Positions 52,310-60,086 of a stretch of 64,000 nucleotides of DNA are shown piece after piece (within the stretch, counting starts at the first letter, position 1; each line of letters starts with the position of its first letter). The DNA lies in assembly GCA_947450365.1 (NCBI GenBank), contig CANFVE010000010.1, positions 1 to 64,000 of the forward strand, given 5' to 3'. Origin of the DNA: Cytophagaceae bacterium (GTDB taxonomy: Bacteria; Bacteroidota; Bacteroidia; Cytophagales; Spirosomataceae). The translations under genes were made by a program, and so were the position numbers. The notes below the pieces were generated by a model. It made no database searches and was not told the DNA's origin. It saw nothing but the letters and a program-made list of their open reading frames with translations.

Positions 52310-53632
52310 TTACGAAGCGGCGTTGTCAAGTTTGAGACTTAATAGCGCCGTTTTTTTGATTAAAAATTTTCTGAAAAAGTACATCGCGGTTAGGAAAGAT
52401 ATAATTACTCCTGCAATTCCTATGATTTTTATCCAAAAGAAAAATAGCTTTGGTATAACCCATTCAGGAAACAAAAACCCCGCACTCAATAAAAGTAAAT
52501 TATATCCTAAATAGCCAATTGAATCTACGATATACATCAAAAATCCCACATTGGCTTTAATTCTAGTTATGGAAATCATGCGCTCAAAAACGGAAGTTGT
52601 AATCGTTAAATAGGGAAGGTAAATACCAAAGCCAGTTAAGACAATCAACCAAAATTTTGGTAGATAATTAAGGCCCCAAAGCCCGGAAATAATCAAAAGC
52701 AAATAGCCCGTTGCGATGCATCCTAGACTTAAGAAAAAGGCCGTTTTGTTTTTCTTTATCAGTACCAAACTTCCATTAATGAGTAAAATACCGACGGTTA
52801 CCCAAATTTCGGTTTGGGAATACAAAGAAGGAACACTTGAATAACCTAAATATTTCCAGATTTCAGGTGCGAAATCAGATCGAATGCCGCGTAATAGAGA
52901 GGCTCCTAAATACAATATACTGACGCCGATGATACCTGGCCACAGCATTTTAAACACATGAATTCGATCCGCCTGAGTCATGGGAATGCGTTCGGAGCGA
53001 TTGGCTATATCCGCTACATTTGGTCTAGGAATTTGCGTCAGCATCCAAACGAAAAACACGAGAGGTCCCATAAACAAAAGTCCTGCGATAAAGGGCATCC
53101 AAGTTTCAGGGATTTGAAGGCTGAGGAGCCAACTGCCCGTTGACTTCGAAACCCCATCCGCCAAAATAAAACTTGACCCCAGAGCCGCTATATATAATTC
53201 CGTATTCTTCTTCCCCTCCAAAAAACCCTGAATATACCCAAATATCATGCCCAAAGGCAAGCCATTCATGACCAGGAACAGAACATTCCATGGTTTTGGA
53301 CATATGCCAAATCCCAAAAGAGCTATTTCTGCCACCAAAATACTTAGCAAAATCGCTCGGGCTCTTTTTTCCCAAGTTATGCCCGAGACCACAAATATGC
53401 CACACCATTTGGATAGCATATAACCCGCAATTTGAGAGGAAATTAATACGGATTTCCATGGGATACCGTGCCAGCTTTGATCTACATATAAACCCGCCGT
53501 AAAGGGTTTCCGAAAGCCATACACACAAAAATAACAGCCAAAAGCGGCCACCATTGACCAAATGGGATGCATTGCAATTTTTTGCAATAGGCTTTTTTCA
53601 CCTTGATTCCTTAAATCCAGGGATGAAATCAT
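52310..53632 (-). CDS. DUF5690 family MFS-like membrane protein (candidate phosphonate transporter)
   Basis: A 440-residue polytopic protein with about 12 hydrophobic segments, matching DUF5690. AFGCYFCVYGFRKPFTAGLY resembles the early region of organophosphate:Pi antiporters (GlpT/UhpT), which also carry a conserved arginine there. MNGLPLGMIFGYIQGFLEGK and FGIYLPYLTITTSVFERMIS are further conserved parts. It overlaps the phnZ-like gene by 4 nt and is the last gene of the minus-strand phosphonate operon, which argues for phosphonate import or exchange. That role is inference. Confidence 0.78.
   Translation of the reverse strand: MISSLDLRNQGEKSLLQKIAMHPIWSMVAAFGCYFCVYGFRKPFTAGLYVDQSWHGIPWKSVLISSQIAGYMLSKWCGIFVVSGITWEKRARAILLSILVAEIALLGFGICPKPWNVLFLVMNGLPLGMIFGYIQGFLEGKKNTELYIAALGSSFILADGVSKSTGSWLLSLQIPETWMPFIAGLLFMGPLVFFVWMLTQIPRPNVADIANRSERIPMTQADRIHVFKMLWPGIIGVSILYLGASLLRGIRSDFAPEIWKYLGYSSVPSLYSQTEIWVTVGILLINGSLVLIKKNKTAFFLSLGCIATGYLLLIISGLWGLNYLPKFWLIVLTGFGIYLPYLTITTSVFERMISITRIKANVGFLMYIVDSIGYLGYNLLLLSAGFLFPEWVIPKLFFFWIKIIGIAGVIISFLTAMYFFRKFLIKKTALLSLKLDNAAS
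52318..52357 (+). terminator. Terminator of the Oar-like receptor gene, inside the 3' end of the DUF5690 gene
   Basis: CGGCG (52318-52322) pairs with CGCCG (52346-52350), with an inner AAGT/ACTT stem, followed by seven T. It overlaps the last codons of the converging DUF5690 gene. Confidence 0.7.
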
Positions 53633-54174
53633 AAAGTAAATGATTCCAAATAAGGCGCATAATATGCCACTGGTTTCACTTCTAACTCGGGCACTTTGGC
53701 TAAATCATCATATTTGCGAAGAATGACTGCATCCTTGTGGTAAGGATTTGCCTCAAAGATGGCGCATTCCTCCAAGGTCATCGGGCCACCTTGTAGACCT
53801 AAACTGATAATGGAAGGTTCGCTTAATAAACCTAAATATGAAGGGTCAACTTGGCATAGATACCGTTTTGCCGCCACATGTAAACGCACGGGCTCCACGA
53901 CCTCATTCGTAAAATGTTGTTTTAAAAAATCATTCGCCAATTCTTCATGAAAATCATCTACGCCGTGGTCCGGTGCATCATCAGGTAAATGGTGCAACAA
54001 ATGTCCAATGTCATGCAATAGACCCGCCACCACGATATTCGCTTGTTCGCCATTTTCCATGGCCAAGTGTGCCGCTTGTAGCGCATGCTCTTTTTGACTC
54101 ACGGCTTCTCCGCCATATTGTGAATCGCCATGCTCTTCGATTAGGCGGATGATTTTTTCAACGATTTCTGACAT
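53629..54174 (-). CDS. phnZ: PhnZ-type HD-domain phosphonate oxygenase
   Basis: A 181-residue HD-domain protein of the group associated with phosphonate operons (TIGR03276). PhnZ is a mixed-valent di-iron oxygenase that splits 1-hydroxy-2-aminoethylphosphonate into glycine and phosphate. The expected residues are all present with a constant 4-5 residue offset from PhnZ as I recall its numbering: Tyr20, His30, His54-Asp55 in LLHDIGH, His58, His76, His99, Lys103 and Asp156 in RKYDDLAK, with Arg153 nearby. It overlaps the DUF5690 gene by 4 nt. A PhnY hydroxylase to make the substrate is not in the window. Confidence 0.87.
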   Translation of the reverse strand: MSEIVEKIIRLIEEHGDSQYGGEAVSQKEHALQAAHLAMENGEQANIVVAGLLHDIGHLLHHLPDDAPDHGVDDFHEELANDFLKQHFTNEVVEPVRLHVAAKRYLCQVDPSYLGLLSEPSIISLGLQGGPMTLEECAIFEANPYHKDAVILRKYDDLAKVPELEVKPVAYYAPYLESFTL

Positions 54175-54259
54175 GATTTTCTAGATTAAATTGTAATTTA
54201 GACCTAGCCGCATAGATTAAAAAGGCAGCGGAATTCATTTAAAATAGATTTCATATTGC

Positions 54260-54272
54260 CGTAACAATTACG
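54260..54272. repeat. 13-bp palindrome just upstream of the phnO-like gene
   Basis: CGTAA and TTACG flank CAA (54260-54272), 4 nt before the ATG at 54277, in the 102-nt gap between the divergent phnZ and phnO-like genes. No TAnnTTTG box is seen in this gap in either direction. It may be an operator. Confidence 0.45.
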
Positions 54273-54276
54273 TAAA

Positions 54277-54714
54277 ATGGACATTGGTTTTGAGATTCGA
54301 GAGGTTCAATCAACAGATGAGGAAGTCGTTCGTATTTTATTGGACGAATTGGAAGAACGCATCGCGGACCCATCCATTTTTCATACGATTTTCAAGGAAT
54401 ATCTTCACCGAAAGGAGGCAGTTTTTTTAGTCGCGGAAGTGGATCGAAATGTGATTGGTTTTATTTCGTGTTTGGGCCAACGGTTATTGCATCACGAAGG
54501 TTGGGTCTATGAAATTCAAGAATTAATTGTCACCGAGGCATTTCAAGGAAAGAAGATAGGTCAAGCACTTATCGAGGAAGTGCGCAAACGAATAGAGCCA
54601 CGCGGTATTAAGTCCATTGAAGTGTGTTCCAATAAGCGAAGAAAAAAAGCCCATGCTTTTTATCAGGCAGTAGGCTTTGCAAATTCGCATGAAAAATTTA
54701 CGATCTATTTTTGA
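54277..54714 (+). CDS. PhnO-like aminoalkylphosphonate N-acetyltransferase (GNAT)
   Basis: A 145-residue GNAT enzyme very like E. coli PhnO (144 residues), which acetylates aminoalkylphosphonates. Matching blocks are HHEGWVYEIQELIVTEAFQG, the acetyl-CoA loop KKIGQALIEE, and VCSNKRRKKAHAFYQAVGF followed by SHEKFT, where PhnO has NVKRHDAHRFY and SHFRFTK. It faces the opposite way to the other phosphonate genes, divergent from the phnZ gene and converging with the FAD oxidoreductase gene (10-nt overlap). A palindrome CGTAACAATTACG ends 4 nt before its ATG. Confidence 0.82.
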   Translation: MDIGFEIREVQSTDEEVVRILLDELEERIADPSIFHTIFKEYLHRKEAVFLVAEVDRNVIGFISCLGQRLLHHEGWVYEIQELIVTEAFQGKKIGQALIEEVRKRIEPRGIKSIEVCSNKRRKKAHAFYQAVGFANSHEKFTIYF

Positions 54715-55856
54715 TAGAGTGTATTCATGTATTCTTGGGTAAAACCTGGGCTTGTGGTCATTCCCTTACCTCCGATGCCATTGATTAGGTGGATTACGTC
54801 CTCAATTTCTTTGGTAAAAACTTCGGATTTGGTGCCTTGCAAATAATACCCGGCCCAGGAGGAATCTACGTGCCAGCTTTCTAGCTGGATAATTTTTTTT
54901 GCCTCTTCTAGCATTAATTCATTGATTTCCGTTGAGATTTCAAATCCAAAATTCGCCTGCTTGTGGGCAGGCACATATTCGTGAGAATCGCCTAAGATTA
55001 TGGAACCGTCTTCGGCTTGTTTAAATAAAATATGAATGCCTAGGTTTTGAAGGGCGGTCTGTTCGGCTGTTGTGGTGATTTTAGCAAATGATGGACAAGA
55101 TTTAAAACTATCGTAGCGACGAATGGTCAATCCGGTTAATATATTCGACTTGATTAATTTTTTCTGTGGCGCTAAACGAAGCATTTGCAATTTGCTGATT
55201 TTTAATTCTGCGCCATTGTAATGCTCGGGAAATAAAAATTGTGTATCACGTCCATTGGCCACGATGACTTTATCGGCCCAATAGGTTTGTTTATGCGAGG
55301 TGAACACTTTGGCGATGCCCCGTTTTTTTTCTACATCGATGACAGAGCAGAGGTTTTGATAATGCAAGCCCATGTGTTGGATCATGAATTCGCGTACCTT
55401 ATGCACCATGACCAATGGGTTCAAAGATGCTTCCTCGGGCATGAAAAGTCCTCCTTTGACATAGTTCTTATTGAGGGCAGGATTAATTTCTAGACACTCA
55501 GCTGCTGTATAAAGCCGGCACGTGTAGGATCTTTCGGAAAATAGTTTTTGAATTTCCTCTAAAAGCGTTGCTTCTTGATCATCCGATGCATAATACCAAG
55601 AACCATTTTTGACTAGGGAAATATTGGTTTCCTCCTGTAGGTCCTTATAGATCTTTAGGGATTTTCGTCCATAATCAAACCATTTATTCAGGGATTGTCC
55701 GGAGGGAACGGCTTGCCCAAAATTCCGAAAACTTGCTTCAAAGGGTTGGGAATCTTTTTCTAGCAAAAGAACCGCTTTCCCCTTTTTCAAGGCGTGAAAG
55801 GCGGAAAATGTACCTATAATTCCGCCACCTACAACGATAAGATCATATTTTTTCAT
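54705..55856 (-). CDS. FAD-dependent oxidoreductase, phosphonate-associated (TIGR03364 type)
   Basis: A 383-residue DAO-family flavoenzyme. The FAD loop is VVGGGIIGTFSAFHALKKGK (about 8-27). SFRNFGQAVPSGQ near residue 45 is the hallmark of the TIGR03364 group, which sits beside phosphonatase-like genes. GIGGKGMTTSPG closes the FAD site. Members have been proposed, and some shown, to oxidatively remove the amino group from 2-aminoethylphosphonate-like compounds, giving phosphonoacetaldehyde. The gene overlaps the end of the HAD gene by 14 nt. Together they would form a two-step hydrolytic route. Confidence 0.85.
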   Translation of the reverse strand: MKKYDLIVVGGGIIGTFSAFHALKKGKAVLLLEKDSQPFEASFRNFGQAVPSGQSLNKWFDYGRKSLKIYKDLQEETNISLVKNGSWYYASDDQEATLLEEIQKLFSERSYTCRLYTAAECLEINPALNKNYVKGGLFMPEEASLNPLVMVHKVREFMIQHMGLHYQNLCSVIDVEKKRGIAKVFTSHKQTYWADKVIVANGRDTQFLFPEHYNGAELKISKLQMLRLAPQKKLIKSNILTGLTIRRYDSFKSCPSFAKITTTAEQTALQNLGIHILFKQAEDGSIILGDSHEYVPAHKQANFGFEISTEINELMLEEAKKIIQLESWHVDSSWAGYYLQGTKSEVFTKEIEDVIHLINGIGGKGMTTSPGFTQEYMNTLYQK

Positions 55857-56580
55857 GATTGATTTCCTCGATTATCGCTATTAAATCATCAATTCTATTC
55901 AATAAACCATCATTAGGGAAAGGCTCTAATTGGCTTCTTGTATGTGTTCCATTGCACACACCCAGTGCTAGGCGAATGTTTGCATTTTTTCCAAAGGCTA
56001 AGTCGACCGGCGTATCTCCTACATTAATGACTTGTCGAGGATCCGTAATGCCTGTTTTTTTCATAGCTAAATGAATCATGGCTGGGTCAGGTCGGCCCTT
56101 TCCCGCTTCATCTGGCGTTAGGGATAAATGAATACCCTGGCTATTTCTAAGATTTATAAAATTTTGATTTAAGGATTGTCCCCAGCCAATTTTGGTAAGT
56201 ATGATATTGGCAACTGTTCGGTAAAATCCTGTTGTTAACGCAATGAAAATTTCATTTTTGTGTAGGTAGTCGAAAAGTTCTTGACAACCTTCTGTTTTTA
56301 AGACAGGCTGTGTCCGATAATGCGCTTCTAAAATGTCTTTAAAATCATGGTATGACTTTTCGGCTTTTGCCGGAATCGTTGAATCATGTTCGCCGAGTTG
56401 CTCTGTCCAAAGCATTTCAAATACTTGCAATTTTGCGTAGCCCTGAAGTGAGAGAATGCGTTCGTCACTAGCGTGTAAACCGTTTTGAATAGCAGCTTTT
56501 TTAAAGCACATTTCGACTTCGTGTTGGTCCAAAATGGTCGTCCCTGCCATATCCAATACGACTAATTTTATTTTTGTCAT
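55843..56580 (-). CDS. Phosphonatase-like HAD hydrolase (PhnX/TIGR03351 type)
   Basis: A 245-residue HAD enzyme. Motif I is VLDMAGTT with nucleophile Asp10; the AGT after it is the phosphonoacetaldehyde hydrolase (PhnX) form. In the cap, LQGYAKLQVFEML places Lys50 where PhnX has its Schiff-base lysine. ALTTGF is motif II and INVGDTPVDLAFGKNANI motif IV. PhnX cleaves phosphonoacetaldehyde to acetaldehyde and phosphate; TIGR03351 members are described as phosphonatase-like. It is the first gene of the minus-strand cluster and is divergent from the SusC gene. Confidence 0.85.
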   Translation of the reverse strand: MTKIKLVVLDMAGTTILDQHEVEMCFKKAAIQNGLHASDERILSLQGYAKLQVFEMLWTEQLGEHDSTIPAKAEKSYHDFKDILEAHYRTQPVLKTEGCQELFDYLHKNEIFIALTTGFYRTVANIILTKIGWGQSLNQNFINLRNSQGIHLSLTPDEAGKGRPDPAMIHLAMKKTGITDPRQVINVGDTPVDLAFGKNANIRLALGVCNGTHTRSQLEPFPNDGLLNRIDDLIAIIEEINHEKI

Positions 56581-56608
56581 CGTCGTTTAAAAATCGAAGT
56601 AAGTTATT

Positions 56609-56650
56609 CAAAATTACCTTTTTGTTATCCCAATATTAAATAATTGTCAA
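56609..56650 (-). promoter_or_regulatory. Promoter of the phosphonate operon with degenerate 11-bp repeats
   Basis: A -7 element TAATTTTG (56609-56616, minus strand) lies 28 nt upstream of the HAD gene. Upstream on the same strand TTGACA (56645-56650), TTAATA (56634-56639) and ATAACA (56623-56628) follow each other at exactly 11-bp spacing. They fit the Pho-box-like hexamer only loosely, and the distance to the -7 box differs from the two receptor promoters. Confidence 0.3.
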
Positions 56651-56801
56651 TAGAATAAAAATGGTATTATTCTAATTTTTTATTTATTCCATTTTTGAAT
56701 TTTACACATTGGAAACACGGTAATAACGCAATGGTAATATTAGGTTTTAACTCTTAACAATCTCTTTTTTTTCAATCTGATTTTACCATAAAATCAATAA
56801 T

Positions 56802-56809
56802 TACTTTTG
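56802..56809 (+). promoter_or_regulatory. -7 promoter element TACTTTTG for the susC gene
   Basis: A TAnnTTTG match 26 nt upstream of the SusC ATG. A TTAACA at 56754-56759 lies 42 nt upstream, which is in the same 11-bp register as the two Pho-box-like promoters but is a single copy. A pair of GGTAATA repeats (56719, 56733) lies further up. Confidence 0.45.
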
Positions 56810-56835
56810 CCTTAAATTAACTAAACTAAAAATTC

Positions 56836-59800
56836 ATGAGAAAGAATCTACAAAGATTTATCACCAAAAACGCGTCAAAAGTGCTATTTTGGCTCGTTTT
56901 AGCTGTGGGACAGTTGACCTACCATGTAGGTCTTGCACAAGACCGTCAAGTTAAAGGAACCGTGGTTTCTAATGATGACAAGGCGGGTATTCCAGGGGTT
57001 TCAATCCGAGTAAAAGGAGGGAAACAAGGAACAAATTCGGATGTTAATGGACAATTTTCATTAGCAGTGCCTTCCAATGGAATATTAGAATTTTCCATGG
57101 TAGGTTACAAAAACCAAGAAGTCAAAATTGGAAGCCAAACAGACATCAAGATTGTTTTAGAAATCGATGCGCGTCAATTACAAGAGGTTGTGGTAACTGC
57201 CTTAGGTATTAAAAAAGATGTTCGTAGGATCGGGGTAGCCATTCAATCAGTGGACGGATCGGCCACCATTAAAGCTCGTGAGCCAAATGCAATCAATGCA
57301 TTGTCGGGACGTGTGGCTGGTTTGACTGTGGGTGCTCAACCAGAGTTACTACGTAAGCCTAATATCTCTTTACGTGGTAGTTCTACTGTCCTATATGTAG
57401 TGGATGGTGTGCCTATCAACTCAGATACTTGGAACATTTCTCCGGATGATATCGAAACCTATTCAGTTTTAAAAGGAGCATCTGCTTCGGCTTTGTATGG
57501 TTTCCGAGGAAAAAATGGTGCCATATTAATTACGACTAAGCGAGGTTCGTCAGATAAGCGTGGGTTCTCAGTAGAAGTTAATTCTTCGACACAATTGCAA
57601 GGAGGATTCTATGCCATTCCAGAAGTTCAAGATGAATATGGTCCTGGGGATCATGGCGCGTATGCATTTGGAGATGGAAAAGGGGGCGGATTAAATGATG
57701 GAGATTACGATGGGGGTTGGGGTCCAAAATTCAATGGTCAATTAATTCCACAATATGATTCTCCAGTGGATCCAATTACTGGTAAGCGTTCTGGAACTCC
57801 CTGGATCGCACGTGGCAAAGATAACCTAAAGCGTTTTTTGGAAACAGGAGTATTATCAACGAATAATATTTCAGTAGCAGCTTCTGGGGAGAAGTATAAT
57901 TTACGATTTTCTACTTCTCACATATATCAAAAAGGTATTGTTCCTAATACTCAATTAAATATGACAAATTTCAATATCACGGCAGATTATAAATTCTCCA
58001 ATAAATTGAAGTTTGAGTCAAACTTACAATACAACCGTCAATACACGCCAAATATTCCAGATGTAAACTACGGTCCTAACTCGATTATTTATAATATCGT
58101 CTATTGGGCGGGTGCCGATTGGAATATCGATGATATGCGCAATTATTGGCAAAAGGGGAAAGAAGGTATTCAGCAAATTTATGCAGAATATCAGCGCTAC
58201 AATAATCCTTATTTTATGTCATACGAATGGTTACGGTCCCATTACAAAACCGATATTATTGGCCAAGCTGCCTTGCGTTATACTTTTAATGATAACTTGA
58301 ATTTGTTAGCAAGGACTCAAGTAACGACTTGGGATATGTTACGCACGGAAAAATTCCCTTATTCTGCAGGTACGTATGGACGTGATGAGCGTCGTGGAGA
58401 TTACCGCGAAGACCGTCGTTCATTGTTTGAAAATAATACGGAGTTATTATTGACTTTCGACAAAGATGTGTTGCCTGGACTTAATACAAAAATTACGGCT
58501 GGTGCATCCCAACGTATTTTCCAATACAAATCCATGTTTGCGACTACAAACTATTTGAACGTTCCGGGTTTGTATAATTTTTCGAACTCAGCAAATCCGG
58601 TACAAGTGGCCAACTTTGGTTCAGACATGCAAGTGCTTTCAGCCTATTATTCAGCGGACTTTTCTTATAAGAAATACTTAACTGTTTTCGCAACTGGGCG
58701 TATGGATAAGTTATCTACCTTACCTCAAGGAAATAACACATTCTTCTATCCTTCATTTGGCGCGGTTACCGTATTGTCTGATTATGTGGATTTGCCAGAA
58801 ACAGTTTCTTTCTTGAAATTCCGAGGATCTTATGCGAACGTAAAAGATGGTTTAACATCCTCTACCATTGATAACCGAATGGGAACTTATTCAGGTGAAA
58901 ATTACAACTCACCTTACGACGGTCCTTCGTATCAAAACAATACAGTTTATTCAACGGGTTTCTACTACAATAATCAAACAGGTGCAACCTATGGGAATGA
59001 ATTAAGTAATCCGAACTTGAATCCATCTGAAACCTCTCAGACTGAATTCGGTATGGATTTGCGGTTATTCAAAAATCGGATTGGAATTGATGTTGCATAT
59101 TTCATCTCAAATGATGGCCCTTCTATCTTCTCATTGCCAATTTCATCTACTTCAGGATATACATCTGCTTTAGTAAATGGTATTAAGACGCAAAAGAAAG
59201 GATATGAAATTTCGGTAACGGGTACACCAATCCAAACTGCGGATTTCCGCTGGGATGTTTTAGCGAATTATTCAACGTATGAGCAACGGTTAACGGATAT
59301 CTACCCAGGAATCACAAGCTTAAATACATTCTTAAAAGTAGGCGATCGTACAGATAAATTATATGGATCTGCATTCCTTCGCACACCTGATGGAAAAATC
59401 ATTAATACCGCCGGTGGTATTCCGATTAACGTTTCTGGAACACAAGCCCAGTATTTAGGAAATATTAATCCTGATTTCGTATTTGGCTTTAATAATAAGG
59501 TTACTTACAAAAACCTAAGCTTAAGTGTGTTGTTTGACGGTCGTGTAGGTGGGTCAATTATCAATTATACCCAACAGCAGGCATACCGAGGGGGTCGCCA
59601 CATTGGAACAACGCAAGGGATTTTTGCGGAGGCTCGTCCTCAAGATGCGTTAGGTGTTAAAGCGTTTATAGGCCAAGGTGTTGTGGTAAGTAATGGTGTT
59701 GCCATTAAGTTAGATGCAAACGGGAAAATTACAAATTATGCTGATTTGCAATTTGCTCCTAATACGGTGAAAACATATGTTCAAGATTATGTAGGACGTT

Positions 59801-60057
59801 ATTATAATACGAATGAAGGTAATTTAATGAGCCGTTCATTTGGTATGTTGAAGGAAGTAGTTTTCGGCGTAAAATTACCAGCTTCTTGGTTTGGTAAGTA
59901 TGTTTCTACCGCGAATGTTTCTTTTGTCGGACGTAACTTATTGTATTTTGCTGAAGCGAAAGACACGGATTTGTCACAGTATTTGTCTGATGGAGCTTCA
60001 AGTCCACAAACGCCTTCTGTAAGAAGTTACGGGGTTAATTTAAACTTCACATTCTAA
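56836..60057 (+). CDS. SusC/RagA family TonB-linked outer-membrane protein
   Basis: A 1073-residue SusC-type transporter that imports ligands together with its SusD lid. A signal (VGQLTYHVGLAQ) is followed by a carboxypeptidase-regulatory domain (about 38-110, GIPGVSIRVKGGKQGTNSDV). LQEVVVTALGIKKDVRRIGV is the SusC family signature. The plug (REPNAINALSGRVAGLTVGA; VVDGVPINSDTWN) and barrel follow, ending in VNLNFTF. susD follows after a 29-nt gap. It diverges from the phosphonatase gene. SusCD systems mostly take up glycans, but phosphate-regulated SusCD systems are also reported in Flavobacterium, as I recall. Confidence 0.94.
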   Translation: MRKNLQRFITKNASKVLFWLVLAVGQLTYHVGLAQDRQVKGTVVSNDDKAGIPGVSIRVKGGKQGTNSDVNGQFSLAVPSNGILEFSMVGYKNQEVKIGSQTDIKIVLEIDARQLQEVVVTALGIKKDVRRIGVAIQSVDGSATIKAREPNAINALSGRVAGLTVGAQPELLRKPNISLRGSSTVLYVVDGVPINSDTWNISPDDIETYSVLKGASASALYGFRGKNGAILITTKRGSSDKRGFSVEVNSSTQLQGGFYAIPEVQDEYGPGDHGAYAFGDGKGGGLNDGDYDGGWGPKFNGQLIPQYDSPVDPITGKRSGTPWIARGKDNLKRFLETGVLSTNNISVAASGEKYNLRFSTSHIYQKGIVPNTQLNMTNFNITADYKFSNKLKFESNLQYNRQYTPNIPDVNYGPNSIIYNIVYWAGADWNIDDMRNYWQKGKEGIQQIYAEYQRYNNPYFMSYEWLRSHYKTDIIGQAALRYTFNDNLNLLARTQVTTWDMLRTEKFPYSAGTYGRDERRGDYREDRRSLFENNTELLLTFDKDVLPGLNTKITAGASQRIFQYKSMFATTNYLNVPGLYNFSNSANPVQVANFGSDMQVLSAYYSADFSYKKYLTVFATGRMDKLSTLPQGNNTFFYPSFGAVTVLSDYVDLPETVSFLKFRGSYANVKDGLTSSTIDNRMGTYSGENYNSPYDGPSYQNNTVYSTGFYYNNQTGATYGNELSNPNLNPSETSQTEFGMDLRLFKNRIGIDVAYFISNDGPSIFSLPISSTSGYTSALVNGIKTQKKGYEISVTGTPIQTADFRWDVLANYSTYEQRLTDIYPGITSLNTFLKVGDRTDKLYGSAFLRTPDGKIINTAGGIPINVSGTQAQYLGNINPDFVFGFNNKVTYKNLSLSVLFDGRVGGSIINYTQQQAYRGGRHIGTTQGIFAEARPQDALGVKAFIGQGVVVSNGVAIKLDANGKITNYADLQFAPNTVKTYVQDYVGRYYNTNEGNLMSRSFGMLKEVVFGVKLPASWFGKYVSTANVSFVGRNLLYFAEAKDTDLSQYLSDGASSPQTPSVRSYGVNLNFTF

Positions 60058-60086
60058 TTTTTCATTTCTATTAAATGATTCATACA

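Noticed and set aside
52310-56580. Phosphonate biosynthesis instead of catabolism
   Set aside because: No PEP mutase, phosphonopyruvate decarboxylase or phosphonate cytidylyltransferase is seen next to these genes; all recognised enzymes are catabolic or modifying. The cytidylyltransferase at 62997 is of the SpsF sugar type.
56719-56739. GGTAATA direct repeats upstream of susC as a Pho-type box
   Set aside because: The spacing is 14 bp, not 11, and the sequence differs from TTAACA. The single in-register TTAACA at 56754 is too little evidence.
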